From the NCBI RefSeq assembly GCF_000373385.1, contig NZ_KB891317.1:124001-188000 (forward strand): a stretch of DNA of 64,000 bases, read 5' to 3'. A program made the translations under genes and the position numbers. The first letter of the stretch is position 1. The number at the start of each line of letters is the position of its first letter. Shown here piece after piece: positions 52,887 to 64,000 of this stretch. This DNA is from Thiobacillus thioparus DSM 505 (GTDB lineage: Bacteria; Pseudomonadota; Gammaproteobacteria; Burkholderiales; Thiobacillaceae). The notes beneath the pieces are model-generated. The model was not told where the DNA came from and searched no databases. It saw nothing but the letters and a program-made list of their open reading frames with translations.

Positions 52887-55800
52887 GTTTCGTTTCCTCC
52901 CGAGGCTTGGTGGGGAAGCGTTTCCGGATCACCACGAAAAACACCGGTACCAGGAAAATGGCCAGCAGCGTTGCGGCGATCATGCCGCCGACCACGCCGG
53001 TTCCCACCGCGTGACGGCCGGCCGCACCGGCGCCGGTCGAGATGGCGAGCGGCATCACGCCCAGGATGAAGGCGAAGCTGGTCATGAGGATGGGCCGCAA
53101 GCGCAGGCGGCAGGCCTCCAGCGTGGCGGAGACGAGATCCATGCCCTCATCGTTCAGCTGGCGGGCGAACTCGATGATGAGGATGGCGTTCTTGGCGGAC
53201 AGACCGATGATGGCGATCAGCCCGACCTTGAAGAACACATCGTTGGGCAGGCCGCGCAGGTATACGGCCAGCACGGCCCCGAGGATGCCCAGCGGCACGA
53301 CCAGGATCACCGAAAAGGGAATGGCCCAGCTCTCGTACAGTGCTGCCAGGGCGAGAAACACCACCAGCAGCGACAAGGCGAAGAGGATGGGTGCCTGGGT
53401 TCCGGCAAGCCGTTCCTCGAACGAGGTGCCCGACCATGCGAAGCCGAAACCTGGCGGCAGTTTCGCGGCGATATCTTCCATGGCCTGCATCGCTTCGCCG
53501 GTGGAATGTCCGGGCGCGGACGTGCCGGCGATTTTCATCGAGGGATTGCCGTTGTAGCGATCGAGCTTGGGGAGGCCCACGATCCATTTGGGCTTCGCGA
53601 TTTCTCCCAGCAGCACGATATCGCCGAGACGGTTCCGTACCGGCAGTTTCAGCAGGTCGTCGGGCGTCTTGCGCAGGTCCGCATCCGCCTGCATCTGCAC
53701 GCGGAGAATGCGACCATCGCGCACGAAGTCGTTGACGTAGGACACGCCGATGGCCGAACTCAGGGTGTCGTTGAGAGTGGCCATGTCGATCTGCAGCGCC
53801 TGGGCCTTCTCGCGGTCGATGTTGAGGAAGACCTGGGGTCCGGGCTCCTGGCCTTCAGGTCGTACGCCGGTCAACCGCTTGTCCTGGCCGGCCATGCCCA
53901 ACACCATGTTGCGCACGTCCATGAGTGCTTCGCGTCCTTGTCCAGCGCGGTCCAGCAGGCGGAAATCGAAACCGCCGACCGCGCCCAGCTCGGGGATGGG
54001 CGGCGGGTTTACCGCAAAGATCACGGCTTCCTTGATGCGCATGAAATTCCCCATGGCCCGGCCAATGACGCCCTGTGCGGAATGTTCCGGCCCCTTGCGC
54101 TCGTCCCAGTCCTTGAGCCGGGTGAAGACGAGCGCCGCGTTCTGCCCGCGGCCGAAGAAGGAAAAGCCCACCACGCCGATGACCCGTTCCACTTCCGGTT
54201 GTTTCAGGTAGAACTGTTCCACCTGGGAAAGCACCTTCACCGTGCGTTCCTGGGTGGCGCCGCCCGGCAGTTGCACCAGGGTGATGAAATAGCCCTGATC
54301 TTCGTCCGGCAGAAAGCTGCCGGGCAGCTTGGCGAACAGCCAGCCGGCGGCGACCACGATCGCGAGATAGATCACCATCCAGCGGCTACTACGGGCAAGG
54401 ATGCGCGCCGTGAGGCCGTGATAGCGCGTGGTGACCTTGCCGAAGAAACGGTTGAATCCGCGTTTCTCGTCTTCCTCCGCTTCGCCCGGCTTGAGGAGCG
54501 TTGCGCACATGGCGGGCGTGAGCGACAGCGCCATCAGCACGGAGAACGCCATGGTGAGAATCAGGGTGGCGGCGAACTGGCGATAGATGGCGCCGACGGA
54601 GCCGCCGAAGAACAGCATCGGCATGAATACCGCGGACAGCACCACGGAGATGCCGAGGATCGCGCCGAGGATCTGGTCCATCGCCTTGACGGTGGCAGCC
54701 AGCGGCGACAGGCGTTCCTCGCGCATGATGCGCTCGACGTTTTCCACCACCACGATGGCGTCATCCACCAGCACCCCGATCGCCAGCACCATGGCGAACA
54801 GGGTTAACACGTTGATGGAAAAGCCGAAGGCATACAGGCCTGCGGTCGCACCCGCCAGCGCCACTGGCACCACGACGGCCGGGATCAGCGTGGTGCGCCA
54901 GTGTCCGAGGAACACGTACATCACGATGAACACCAGGATCATGGCCTCGCCGAGAGTCTTCACCACCTCGAAAATCGAGATTTCCACGAAGCGCGAGGTG
55001 TCGTAGGGGACCGCCCAGTCGACACCCTCGGGGAAGAAGCGGGCGAGTTCCGCCATGCGCGACTTCACCGATTTGGCGACGTCGAGTGCATTGGCGCCCG
55101 GCGCGACACGGATGGCGATGGCGGCGATCGGCTGGCCGTTCATGCGGGCGTAACGATCGTAGCTTTCGGCGCCGAGTTCCACGCGCGCCACGTCCTTGAC
55201 CTTGACGGTGGCGCCGTTGGGCAAGGCGCGCACCACGACGTTGCCGAATTCCTCGGGGGTCTTGAGGCGTCCGCGCGTCACGATCACGGCGTTCACCTGC
55301 GCACCGGCCGAGGCCGGCGCCTGGTTCAGTTCGCCGGTCGCGAGCTGCACGTTCTGCGCCTGCAGGGCCGTCTTCACGTCCGCCGGGGTGAGCCCGTACG
55401 CGGTGAGCTGCTCGGGCTTGAGCCAGATGCGCATGGAGTATTCGCTGCCGAACAGGATGGCTTCGCCGACGCCGGGGACCCGCAGCAGGGGGTCCAGCAC
55501 GTTGGCGGCGGCGTAGCTGCTGAGGTCGGTTGCGTTGCGCTTGCCGTCCTTGGAGAAGATGGCGACGAACATCAGGTAGTTGCGCTGCGGCTTGGTCACC
55601 GGCACGCCGAGCCGCCGCACGTCTTCCGGCAGGCGCGCTTCGACGCGCTTGTAACGGTTCTGTGCCTCCACCGAGGAAATGTCGACGTTGGTACCCGGCT
55701 CGAAGGTCAGTGTCAGGGTGCCGGCGCCCAACTCGGACGACGCCTCCATGTAGAGGAGGTGCTCGATGCCGTTCATCTGCTGTTCGATCAGCTTGATGAC

Positions 55801-55980
55801 CGTGTCCTCGACCACCTGGGCGGATGCGCCGGGATAGGTCACGTTGAACGCGATCTGCGGCGCGGCCACCGGGGGATACTGCGCCACCGGCAGGTTTTTC
55901 AGCGCAATGCCCCCGACCAGCAGGATCAGGATGGCGATGACCCAGGCGAAGATGGGCCGGTGGATGAAGAAACGTGCCAT
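52879..55980 (-). CDS. RND multidrug efflux permease (AcrB/MexB, HAE-1 family)
   Basis: 1033 residues with 12 membrane helices and two large periplasmic loops. N-terminus MARFFIHRPIFAWVIAI is the HAE-1 signature; the proton relay shows D406 and D407 in GVLVDDAIVVVENVER. The GGSVGAIYRQF and AFILGVMPLAISTGAGA segments fit AcrB/MexB. Proton-driven export of hydrophobic drugs or metabolites; substrates not predictable. Lies two bp after the adaptor gene. Confidence 0.96.
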   Translation of the reverse strand: MARFFIHRPIFAWVIAILILLVGGIALKNLPVAQYPPVAAPQIAFNVTYPGASAQVVEDTVIKLIEQQMNGIEHLLYMEASSELGAGTLTLTFEPGTNVDISSVEAQNRYKRVEARLPEDVRRLGVPVTKPQRNYLMFVAIFSKDGKRNATDLSSYAAANVLDPLLRVPGVGEAILFGSEYSMRIWLKPEQLTAYGLTPADVKTALQAQNVQLATGELNQAPASAGAQVNAVIVTRGRLKTPEEFGNVVVRALPNGATVKVKDVARVELGAESYDRYARMNGQPIAAIAIRVAPGANALDVAKSVKSRMAELARFFPEGVDWAVPYDTSRFVEISIFEVVKTLGEAMILVFIVMYVFLGHWRTTLIPAVVVPVALAGATAGLYAFGFSINVLTLFAMVLAIGVLVDDAIVVVENVERIMREERLSPLAATVKAMDQILGAILGISVVLSAVFMPMLFFGGSVGAIYRQFAATLILTMAFSVLMALSLTPAMCATLLKPGEAEEDEKRGFNRFFGKVTTRYHGLTARILARSSRWMVIYLAIVVAAGWLFAKLPGSFLPDEDQGYFITLVQLPGGATQERTVKVLSQVEQFYLKQPEVERVIGVVGFSFFGRGQNAALVFTRLKDWDERKGPEHSAQGVIGRAMGNFMRIKEAVIFAVNPPPIPELGAVGGFDFRLLDRAGQGREALMDVRNMVLGMAGQDKRLTGVRPEGQEPGPQVFLNIDREKAQALQIDMATLNDTLSSAIGVSYVNDFVRDGRILRVQMQADADLRKTPDDLLKLPVRNRLGDIVLLGEIAKPKWIVGLPKLDRYNGNPSMKIAGTSAPGHSTGEAMQAMEDIAAKLPPGFGFAWSGTSFEERLAGTQAPILFALSLLVVFLALAALYESWAIPFSVILVVPLGILGAVLAVYLRGLPNDVFFKVGLIAIIGLSAKNAILIIEFARQLNDEGMDLVSATLEACRLRLRPILMTSFAFILGVMPLAISTGAGAAGRHAVGTGVVGGMIAATLLAIFLVPVFFVVIRKRFPTKPREETKHD

Positions 55981-55981
55981 G

Positions 55982-57076
55982 TCAGTTGCCCTGTTTCTGG
56001 AGGACGGGTTTCACCACCGAGCCCGGCTTGGCCTTCTGCACGCCGTCAACGATCAGGGTCTCGCCGTCCTTGAGACCGTCTTCGACAACGAAATCGGTCC
56101 CTGACATGGCGCCGACTTTCAGCGGTCGCGGCATCACCTTGTTTTCCGGTCCCACCAGCAGGACGAACTGGCCCTGGGGGCCGGACATCACCGCGCGTTG
56201 TGGCACGGTAATCACGTTTTCCGCGACGGCCTGGGGCAGCCGTACCCGCACGAAAGTGCCCGGCAGCAGCAGGCGTTTCGGATTGGGGAATTCCGCTTTC
56301 AGCGTGACGGCGCCGGTACTGGGGTCCACGCTCATGTCGCTGAAGAAGAGCCGGCCCTTGTAGGGATAGGGCTGGCCGTTTTCCAGAATGAGTTCCACGA
56401 TGCGGCTGTCCGTTGCCTTCAACTGGCCGGCGGCGAGCGCGCTTTTCAGGCGCAATACATCGGCGTTGGGCTGGGTGAACAACACGTTGACCGGCTCGAG
56501 TTGCTCGATGGTGGCGAGCAGGGTGGCGTCGTTCCGGCCAACCAGCGCGCCTTCGGTCACCACGGTGCGGCCGATGTGGCCGGAGATGGGGGCGGGCACC
56601 GTGGTGTTCTCCAGATCGAGGCGGGCACGCGCGAGTTGGGCTTCGGACTGTTTCAGTGCGGCACGGGCCAGATCCACTTCCTGTTGGCTGACCGCCTTGA
56701 TGGGCAGGAGCGACTCCACACGGCTCAGATTGAGCCGTTTCACATCCACGTCGGCTTCCGCCGCCTGCGCGGCAGTACGGTAGGTGCGGTCATCCAGCCG
56801 GAACAACGGTTGGCCGGCGCGCACGTCGCTGCCTTCCGTGAACAGGCGCTTTTCCACGATGCCCTCGACGCGGGCCCGGACCTGCGCGGTGCGCACGGCT
56901 TCCACGCGGCCCGGCAGTTCCTGGGTGAGCGTGGCGGCCTTGCTTCCCACCTGGACCACGGCCACTTCCGGCGGCGGCATCCCCCCCGGCGGGCCGCCCG
57001 CCTCCGGCGCTGACTTGCCATCGGGGCCGCAGGCGGCGAGTAGCGGCAGAACAACAAGAAGAGCAAAGCGTTTCAT
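55982..57076 (-). CDS. RND efflux periplasmic adaptor lipoprotein (AcrA/MexA-like)
   Basis: 364 residues. Lipobox LPLLAACG with Cys16; a lipoyl half-motif pair and alpha-hairpin (about 60-165, PGRVEAVRTAQVRARVEGIV and PAPISGHIGRTVVTEGALV), beta barrel and membrane-proximal domains. Bridges permease and OprM-like channel. Four-base overlap with the tetR stop. Confidence 0.95.
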   Translation of the reverse strand: MKRFALLVVLPLLAACGPDGKSAPEAGGPPGGMPPPEVAVVQVGSKAATLTQELPGRVEAVRTAQVRARVEGIVEKRLFTEGSDVRAGQPLFRLDDRTYRTAAQAAEADVDVKRLNLSRVESLLPIKAVSQQEVDLARAALKQSEAQLARARLDLENTTVPAPISGHIGRTVVTEGALVGRNDATLLATIEQLEPVNVLFTQPNADVLRLKSALAAGQLKATDSRIVELILENGQPYPYKGRLFFSDMSVDPSTGAVTLKAEFPNPKRLLLPGTFVRVRLPQAVAENVITVPQRAVMSGPQGQFVLLVGPENKVMPRPLKVGAMSGTDFVVEDGLKDGETLIVDGVQKAKPGSVVKPVLQKQGN

Positions 57077-57675
57077 GGTGTGTCCTTTTCAGGGGCAAAG
57101 GCGCGCAGGAAGCAATCCACTACCTGCGCCGTTTTCGTGGGCTTGAGCAAATCGGTCTGTAAATTGATGAGCCCGCGCAAGCGATCCAAATCGATCAGCG
57201 CGGCGGTCAGCATCTCGGCGGCGAAATCGGGATCGTCCTTCCGCAATTCGCCCGCCTCCATGGCCTGGGCCAGATACTTGGCGAGGCGCTTGCGGGTGGT
57301 GTATGGGCCCTGGCGAAAGAACTGCTTCGCCAGTTCCGGAAAACGCGGGGCCTCCGCCACCATGGTGCGAAAGATCGCGAGTCCCTCGGGGCTCAACAGG
57401 CGTACGCGATAGGCGTCGCCAAAGGCCAGCAGCGTGGCCAGTACGTCGCCGTCCCCGTCCAGGGTCACCAGCACCGACTGGATGGAATGGCGCACCACTT
57501 CGCCGAACAGCGCGTCCTTGCTATGGAAGTGGTTGTACAGCGTCTGCCGCGCGACCTGCGCGCGGGCAGCGATGCGGTCGATGCTGACCTGATAGCCCTC
57601 TTCGCGGAAGGCTTCGCAGGCAGCGGCCAGCAAGCGTTCGCGGGGGCCGTGAGGAGGGTCAAGCTCAGGAGACAT
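57073..57675 (-). CDS. TetR/AcrR family repressor of the efflux operon
   Basis: 200 residues. The N-terminal HTH reads SIDRIAARAQVARQTLYNHF (about 31-50); the C-terminal helical region is variable, as in ligand-sensing TetR proteins (AefR-like C-terminal type). First gene of the operon, so it likely regulates itself and the three efflux genes, through the dyad at 57692-57709 just before its ATG. Confidence 0.93.
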   Translation of the reverse strand: MSPELDPPHGPRERLLAAACEAFREEGYQVSIDRIAARAQVARQTLYNHFHSKDALFGEVVRHSIQSVLVTLDGDGDVLATLLAFGDAYRVRLLSPEGLAIFRTMVAEAPRFPELAKQFFRQGPYTTRKRLAKYLAQAMEAGELRKDDPDFAAEMLTAALIDLDRLRGLINLQTDLLKPTKTAQVVDCFLRAFAPEKDTP

Positions 57676-57691
57676 GCCGATCCATTCAAAA

Positions 57692-57709
57692 ATAGACTGG
57701 GCAGTCTAT
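57692..57709. promoter_or_regulatory. Predicted TetR-family operator
   Basis: ATAGACTG-GG-CAGTCTAT, a perfect 8-2-8 inverted repeat, lies 17 bp upstream of the regulator start. This is the size and symmetry expected for a TetR dimer, in the place where it would block the operon promoter. Confidence 0.7.
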
Positions 57710-57920
57710 CTGTCTGCCGGAACGCGCGCAAGGGCCGAATGTGCTCCGGTTCGAGGGAAGTGCGGTGAGTATCAGGGGGGTATGCCCGTTTTGTTTTGCA
57801 GGGCGATACCGGAACGGGAATGTCCCGTCAGCCGAATTGGGCGAAGCGCGTTAGCCGGTTCCGCCGGCTGGCGATACAGGCTTTAGACGCTGGCGCAGTC
57901 GAACATGGAGATGGAATGAC

Positions 57921-58000
<80 letters not shown>

Positions 58001-58074
58001 AGGCAGATGGCGGGTGCCGGACTGGCGTCCAGTTCCCTTTTTGAAGACTACCGGGAAATCAAAAAACTACGCGG

Positions 58075-59124
58075 TCAGAAACTACGGTCAACCGCGAAAG
58101 CCGCTAATTGTAGCAAAGCTGATTTGGATTTTGAATCCGGTAATGCAGAAATTGCATTATTTGCCGTTTGAATTTCCTGCTGCGCGACTTCGCGAGTGTA
58201 GTACAGAGCGCGCGTGTCCTTGATTGCAGCGAGCACGCTCTGGAACTCGGTCAGTCCACCGTGTTCGATCGCCTGGCGAATACTGGCGGCCTGTTCCGCC
58301 GTGCCATGCTTCATCGCATACAGCAGCGGCAGGGTGGGTTTGCCTTCGGCGAGATCGTCGCCGATGTTCTTGCCGGTCTTGAGGAAATCGCCGGAGTAGT
58401 CCAGCACGTCGTCGATCAGCTGGAATGCGGTGCCCAGATGCATGCCGTAGCGTGCCAGCGCCTCTTTTTCCGCTTCGCTTCCTCCGCCGATGACGGCGCC
58501 CAGCCGGCCTGCGGCCTCGAACAGCTTGGCGGTCTTGTAGCGGATGACGCGCAAGTAATTCTCTTCGTCGATGTCAGGGTCGTGGCAGTTGAGCAACTGC
58601 AGCACTTCGCCTTCGGCGATGGTGTTGGTGGCGTCGGACAGGATGCGCATGACTTCCATGTTGTCGACGGCCACCATCATCTGAAAGGCGCGCGAGTACA
58701 GGAAATCGCCGACCAGCACGCTGGCAGCATTACCGAAGAGTGCATTGGCGGTTTCGCGGCCGCGTCGCAATTCGGATTCGTCGACGACGTCGTCGTGCAG
58801 CAGCGTGGCAGTGTGGATGAACTCGACCACTGCGGCGAGCTCGTGGTGTGCGCGCCCCGAATAATTGAAACAGCCGGCCGACAGCAGGACCAGGGCCGGC
58901 CGCAGGCGTTTGCCGCCGCTGTTGATGATGTACTCGGAAACCTGGCGGATCAGCACCACGTCGGAATACAGGCTTTGGCGGATGACATGATCGACGGCGC
59001 GCATGTCGTCGGCCAGAAAGGATTGCAGGCTCTCCAGGGACACGATAGGGGCTGGTTGTTGGGAAAATCCTGCAATGGTAGCAGTCTGTCCGTGGTTTTT
59101 CATCGCTTGCGCTGGGATAATCAT
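58075..59124 (-). CDS. ispB: Octaprenyl/polyprenyl diphosphate synthase
   Basis: 349 residues. Makes the long isoprenoid side chain of ubiquinone. First aspartate-rich motif is LLHDDVVDES, second is LIDDVLDYSGD; GGKRLRP binds the diphosphate. The start at 59124 leaves a 28-residue N-terminal extension relative to E. coli IspB; an ATG at 59103 is another option. Divergent from rplU, as is usual. Confidence 0.95.
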   Translation of the reverse strand: MIIPAQAMKNHGQTATIAGFSQQPAPIVSLESLQSFLADDMRAVDHVIRQSLYSDVVLIRQVSEYIINSGGKRLRPALVLLSAGCFNYSGRAHHELAAVVEFIHTATLLHDDVVDESELRRGRETANALFGNAASVLVGDFLYSRAFQMMVAVDNMEVMRILSDATNTIAEGEVLQLLNCHDPDIDEENYLRVIRYKTAKLFEAAGRLGAVIGGGSEAEKEALARYGMHLGTAFQLIDDVLDYSGDFLKTGKNIGDDLAEGKPTLPLLYAMKHGTAEQAASIRQAIEHGGLTEFQSVLAAIKDTRALYYTREVAQQEIQTANNAISALPDSKSKSALLQLAAFAVDRSF

Positions 59125-59145
59125 GCATGGCGCGCGTCAAATCGT

Positions 59146-59174
59146 TTGACTTGCTATGGGTTCGCCGCTAAAAT
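59146..59174 (+). promoter_or_regulatory. Sigma-70 promoter of rplU-rpmA
   Basis: TTGACT at 59146-59151 and TAAAAT at 59169-59174 with exactly 17 bp between them. Five of six match at each hexamer. Transcription would start near 59181, about 33 nt before the rplU ATG. Confidence 0.8.
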
Positions 59175-59213
59175 CTCGCGCTTTCCTGGGTTCGTATTGG
59201 TTGGAGACCCCCC

Positions 59214-59525
59214 ATGTACGCAGTCATCAAAACCGGCGGCAAGCAATACCGCGTGAGCGCCGGCGACAAACTTAAAATCGAAAAGCTCGAGGCCGAGATC
59301 GGCAGCGAGATCACCTTTGACCAGGTCCTGATGGTGGGCGACGGCGCCGACATCAAGATGGGCGCCCCCATGCTGCGTGGCGCCACGGTCACGGCCACCG
59401 TGCTGAACCAGGCACGCGGCGACAAGATCAAGATTTTCAAGATGCGCCGCCGCAAGCACTATCGCAAGAGCCAGGGCCATCGCCAGTACTTCACCGAAGT
59501 GCAAATCGGCGGCATCACCGCATAA
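59214..59525 (+). CDS. rplU: 50S ribosomal protein L21
   Basis: 103 residues, full length. [20 protein letters not shown] opens as all L21 do; the basic [20 protein letters not shown] loop contacts 23S rRNA. GGAG lies seven bases before the ATG. First gene of rplU-rpmA. Confidence 0.98.
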   Translation: MYAVIKTGGKQYRVSAGDKLKIEKLEAEIGSEITFDQVLMVGDGADIKMGAPMLRGATVTATVLNQARGDKIKIFKMRRRKHYRKSQGHRQYFTEVQIGGITA

Positions 59526-59537
59526 GGAGTACATAAT

Positions 59538-59801
59538 ATGGCACACAAGAAAGCAGGCGGCAGTTCGCGTAACGGTCGCGATTCGGAGTCGAAGCGTCTG
59601 GGCGTGAAGCGCTACGGCGGCGAACTGGTTCTGGCTGGCAACATCATCGTGCGTCAGCGCGGTACCCAGTTTCATCCTGGCGACAACGTCGGTATCGGCA
59701 AGGACCACACCTTGTTCGCCAAGGCCGACGGCACGGTCAAGTTCGAGGTCAAAGGCGCTGCCCGTCGCCGTGTCGTTCGCATCGAGCCGGTCGCAGCCTG
59801 A
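59538..59801 (+). CDS. rpmA: 50S ribosomal protein L27
   Basis: 87 residues. The N-terminal tail [18 protein letters not shown] reaches the peptidyl-transferase centre; it starts with the mature-type AHKK, with no cleaved leader as in Firmicutes. Twelve bp after rplU, with AAGGAG ahead. Confidence 0.98.
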   Translation: MAHKKAGGSSRNGRDSESKRLGVKRYGGELVLAGNIIVRQRGTQFHPGDNVGIGKDHTLFAKADGTVKFEVKGAARRRVVRIEPVAA

Positions 59802-59832
59802 GTCGATTTGAACTGAGTCCGACTCGTTCGCC

Positions 59833-59866
59833 AAAAAGCCCTGTCCGCCGGATGGGGCTTTTTTGT
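59833..59866 (+). terminator. Terminator between rpmA and obgE
   Basis: AAAAAGCCC and GGGCTTTTT pair around a ~13-nt loop that can also pair CCGCCGG internally, followed by more T residues. It separates the ribosomal pair from obgE, which then needs its own promoter or read-through. Confidence 0.75.
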
Positions 59867-59884
59867 TTGTGCGGGGTTAATTAG

Positions 59885-61226
<1,342 letters not shown>

Positions 61227-61230
<4 letters not shown>

Positions 61231-63347
61231 GTCGTGATGCGGCGGTAGATGTCGGTGACTTTCACTGGTAATTGTCGCACGTCATCCAGAATGATGTAAC
61301 GCGCTGCGCCGTACATGTGCGGCAGGTAGTCGCGTGCGTCGCGATCGAGCGTGATGCAGAAGGGATGGATGCCGGTGCGTGCCGCCTCCAGCAGCGCCAT
61401 GCGGGTGTCCTCGATGCCGTACTGGCCGCGGTAGACGTCGAAATAATCGTCCGGACGGCCGTCCGAGAGCGTGACCAGTACGCGGGTTTTCGCCTCGACC
61501 TGATTCAGCAGCTTGGTCATGTGGCGCAGGGCAAAGCCCATGCGGGTGTATTCCTGCGGGCGGATGCCGGAGATGCGCGCCTTCACCTCGCCGTCGTAGC
61601 GCTCGTCAAAGGTCTTGATGCGAAACAGTTCGCAGCGCTTGCGCGTGGTGCCGGAAAATCCGTAGATCGCATATCGGTCGCCCAGCAGTTCCAGCGCCTC
61701 GCACAGCAGGATCAGCGCTTCGCGCTCGGCCTCGTTGATCCAGCCCTTGGTCGAGCCGCTCATGTCGACCAGGAAGGCCACGGCGATGTTGCGTTCGGCA
61801 CGATGCAGGCGCACGAACAGGCGGTCGCTCATTTCGCTGCCATCCTTCGCATCGGCGAGGGCTTCGATCAACGCATCGATGTCGATCTCGTCGCCCTGGA
61901 CCTGTCGCTTTTCGATCCGGTTCTCGTCGCGCAGCGCTTCGAATTTCCGGCGCAGGTGCTTGACCACGCCGGCGTATTTGTCGAGCGTGTCGCGGTAGAA
62001 GTCGTCGTAGGCCGGGGTGACGGTCTTTTCCCGCATGACGCACCAGTTCTTGCGGTAATGCTGGCGGCCGTGGTCCCACTCGGGATACAACTCGGCACCC
62101 TTCTCGTGATAGGTGCCGTGCCACACGGCATCGGGATCCTCGGGCTGGTCGAAGACGAGGTTGGGGTCGTATTCACCGTCACCTGCAGGGGTCAGGTAGT
62201 CCGGCGGGATCTCGCCGAAATCGAGATAGACCGAGGTCAGCAGCTGTTTGACGCCGTCGGGCGGCGCGATCGGGGCGTCGTCGAGGGTGACCTCGAAGTC
62301 GAGCAGGCCGTTTTCATCGCGCGGCGTCACATTCAGCTCAGGCGGTGTTTCAGCAGCGGAGGGCGGGTCGGGCTGCGCGGCCGTGTGTTCCTCCAGCAGT
62401 TCGGCCAGCTTGATGCGCAGTCGCGCTTTCTCCTTGTCCAGCCGGGCCGCCCGGGCGGCGGCAATGGCATCCGGCCGCAGGCAACCCTGATCGCTCCATT
62501 GCGGGCAGTCGGTATCCTCGTACGCAGCATCGAGCAGGGCCAGGCTGTCGTCCAGCGTGGCCTGGTCGGCGGCAAGCCTGGCCTCGAACCGCTGCCAGGT
62601 CGGCGGCAATGCAGGATCGAGCTGTGCGCGCAGGCGCTGCATCTGCCGGTACAGGCCGGGCAGTTCGCGAGCGATGCGCGCGCTCAGGCGCAGGGTTTCC
62701 AATGCATACAGTCGGGCGAGCGCGCGCTCCGGATCGGCATATCTCGCAGCGACGCCAGCGAGGTCGGCGCGCAAGGTGCCGTAACGGGTTTGTGCCCACA
62801 GCAGTGCGACGGTGATCTTGGCCAGCTGGAAGTTGTCGTCGAGGTCCGGCAACGCGGCGATCAGCGGTGGCAATACGATCCGTTCGCCATCGGTCCAGGC
62901 GTCGTCGCCCTCCTCGATGTGCAAGCGTCGCCCCGAGAGGCCGCAGACGAAAGTCCCCAGGATGGGGGAGATGTCATCGAACAGTGCGCCGGCCGCATCG
63001 TTCCGGTGCTGGGTCTCGTCGAAGCTGTCGACTTCCTCCATCACCCTGAGCGCGGTCTGCAGGCCCGTACGGTCGAATACATCGCAGGTGTGCACCGCCC
63101 ATGCCTCCAGCAGGCGCCGCTCCATGCGCGACAGCAGAGCCGGCGCGCGGCGGCCGAATTGCCAGGCTAGCGTGATATGGGTGGAAGCGATGCGGCGTAT
63201 CCAGCCGAGGATGAAATCCTGCTCGTCGCGCGTCAGCGTGGCGAGTTCGGCTGCGAGCTGCTCGACCTTGAAATAGGTGAATTCGGTGTCCAGCCAGATG
63301 TGGAGGCTGGCCTCCATCTCGGCTGTTGTCAGTTGTTGCTGTGCCAT
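61227..63347 (-). CDS. cbbO: RuBisCO activase subunit CbbO (von Willebrand A domain)
   Basis: 706 residues. CbbO pairs with a CbbQ hexamer to remove inhibitory sugar phosphates from RuBisCO. The C-terminal vWA domain (about 520-706) has the MIDAS motif DMSGSTKG with D528, plus TLSDGRPDD as the later metal ligands. The N-terminal ~500 residues are the helical CbbO/NorD-like region with an acidic linker. NorD of nitric oxide reductase is a homologue, but the neighbouring CbbQ-like ATPase and family features favour CbbO. Starts overlapping the cbbQ stop (TGATG). Confidence 0.85.
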
Positions 63348-64000
63348 CAGAAGATGGAGGAGGACAGCTCCTGGATCGCTTTGAGCATGTCGGCGTCGTC
63401 GGTGACCGCCTGGGCGACGGCGGCTTTGCAGGCGGTGACCGGACTCACGCCGTCAGCGATCAGCTTCCCCGCATGCACCAGTAGCCGCGTGGACGCGCCT
63501 TCCTCAAGCCCGCTGCCCTTGAGATTGCGCGTCATCTGCGCGAAACGGACGAGGTTGTCGGCGATGGCGTCGGATACGCCGGATTCGCTGGCGACGATGC
63601 GCCGTTCGAGCGCGGCCGACGGGTAGTCGAATTCGAGTGCGACGAAGCGCTGCCGGGTCGATTGCTTGAGGTCCTTCAGCACGCTCTGATAACCGGGATT
63701 GTAGGAAATGGCCAGGCAGAACTCGGGGGGGGCTTCGACGACCTGCCCGAGTTTTTCCATTGGCAGGGTACGGCGGTCGTCGGCCAGCGGATGGATCACC
63801 ACCATGGTGTCCTTGCGTGCCTCGACGATTTCATCCAGGTAGCAGATGCCGCCGCAACGTACCGCGCGGGTGAGTGGGCCGTCGACCCATACGGTTTCAC
63901 CGCCTTTGACCAGGTAGCGGCCAACCAGGTCGGAGGCGGTGAGGTCATCGTGGCACGAGACCGTGATGAGCGGACGCTTCAATCGCCATGCCATATGCTC
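63347..64000 (-). CDS. cbbQ: RuBisCO activase AAA+ subunit CbbQ (partial)
   Basis: About 217 C-terminal residues; the N-terminus with Walker A lies beyond the window edge. Visible are [20 protein letters not shown], Walker B in [16 protein letters not shown], the sensor region [11 protein letters not shown] and the arginine finger region [16 protein letters not shown] of MoxR-type AAA+ proteins. NorQ is the main alternative; the CbbO pairing and betaproteobacterial context favour CbbQ. RuBisCO genes should lie just upstream, outside the window. Confidence 0.85.
   Translation of the reverse strand, partial: EHMAWRLKRPLITVSCHDDLTASDLVGRYLVKGGETVWVDGPLTRAVRCGGICYLDEIVEARKDTMVVIHPLADDRRTLPMEKLGQVVEAPPEFCLAISYNPGYQSVLKDLKQSTRQRFVALEFDYPSAALERRIVASESGVSDAIADNLVRFAQMTRNLKGSGLEEGASTRLLVHAGKLIADGVSPVTACKAAVAQAVTDDADMLKAIQELSSSIF

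Overview
The window looks like about 64 kb of chromosome from a GC-rich, chemolithoautotrophic betaproteobacterium, probably Thiobacillus or a close relative (inference). The pointers are family-level synteny typical of Betaproteobacteria (nadE-glnB; divergent bamD/rluD; surE-pcm-nlpD-rpoS; earP-efp with Arg32; rplU-rpmA-obgE next to ispB) and, at the right edge, cbbO and a partial cbbQ. These two encode the CbbQO RuBisCO activase and imply a RuBisCO operon just outside the window. No phage, CRISPR array, rRNA or intact transposase gene was found. One tRNA (Pro, CGG) is present.

Layout, left to right. 1-4.7 kb: a partial N-acyltransferase gene, sucCD, nadE and glnB. 4.75-9.8 kb: bamD divergent from rluD-pgeF, a TMEM175-type channel, a globin, and a minus-strand group of periplasmic DNA ligase, GNAT and nadC. 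10.7-19.5 kb: clpB with a possible heat-shock promoter, an SRPBCC protein, and tamA-tamB. 19.6-23.6 kb: surE-pcm-nlpD-rpoS and a HAD nucleotidase. 23.66-24.43 kb: a large inverted-repeat element whose two arms carry covarying hairpins around a 54-codon membrane ORF. 24.5-31.0 kb: a Mth938-like gene, alaA, hom-thrC, a UDG-family gene, a GST and msrA.

31.0-36.35 kb is the accessory region. A four-gene minus-strand cassette encodes a PepSY protein, a DUF2271 protein, a PepSY/flavodoxin/NADPH-reductase fusion and ApbE. It reads as a periplasmic flavin-based electron-transfer system. A decayed small periplasmic gene lies upstream, and degenerate inverted repeats flank the region. 36.3-51.4 kb returns to housekeeping genes: glnS, mnmA, nudJ, rluE, icd, cspA, a PsiF-repeat protein, earP-efp, dnaE, a candidate CU-rich small RNA, acylphosphatase, metG, a DUF924 protein and a double CDGSH protein. 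51.5-57.7 kb holds a complete RND efflux operon headed by its own TetR regulator with a clear operator. 57.9-64 kb holds tRNA-Pro, ispB, rplU-rpmA-obgE and, convergently, the cbbQ-cbbO operon with a small unknown gene at its end.

The best candidates for undescribed biology are the 23.66-24.43 kb inverted-repeat element, the flavinylation cassette with its boundary repeats, the anti-Shine-Dalgarno small RNA near 48.0 kb, and the small unknown protein coupled to cbbO. Everything was read by eye from sequence; no database search was run.
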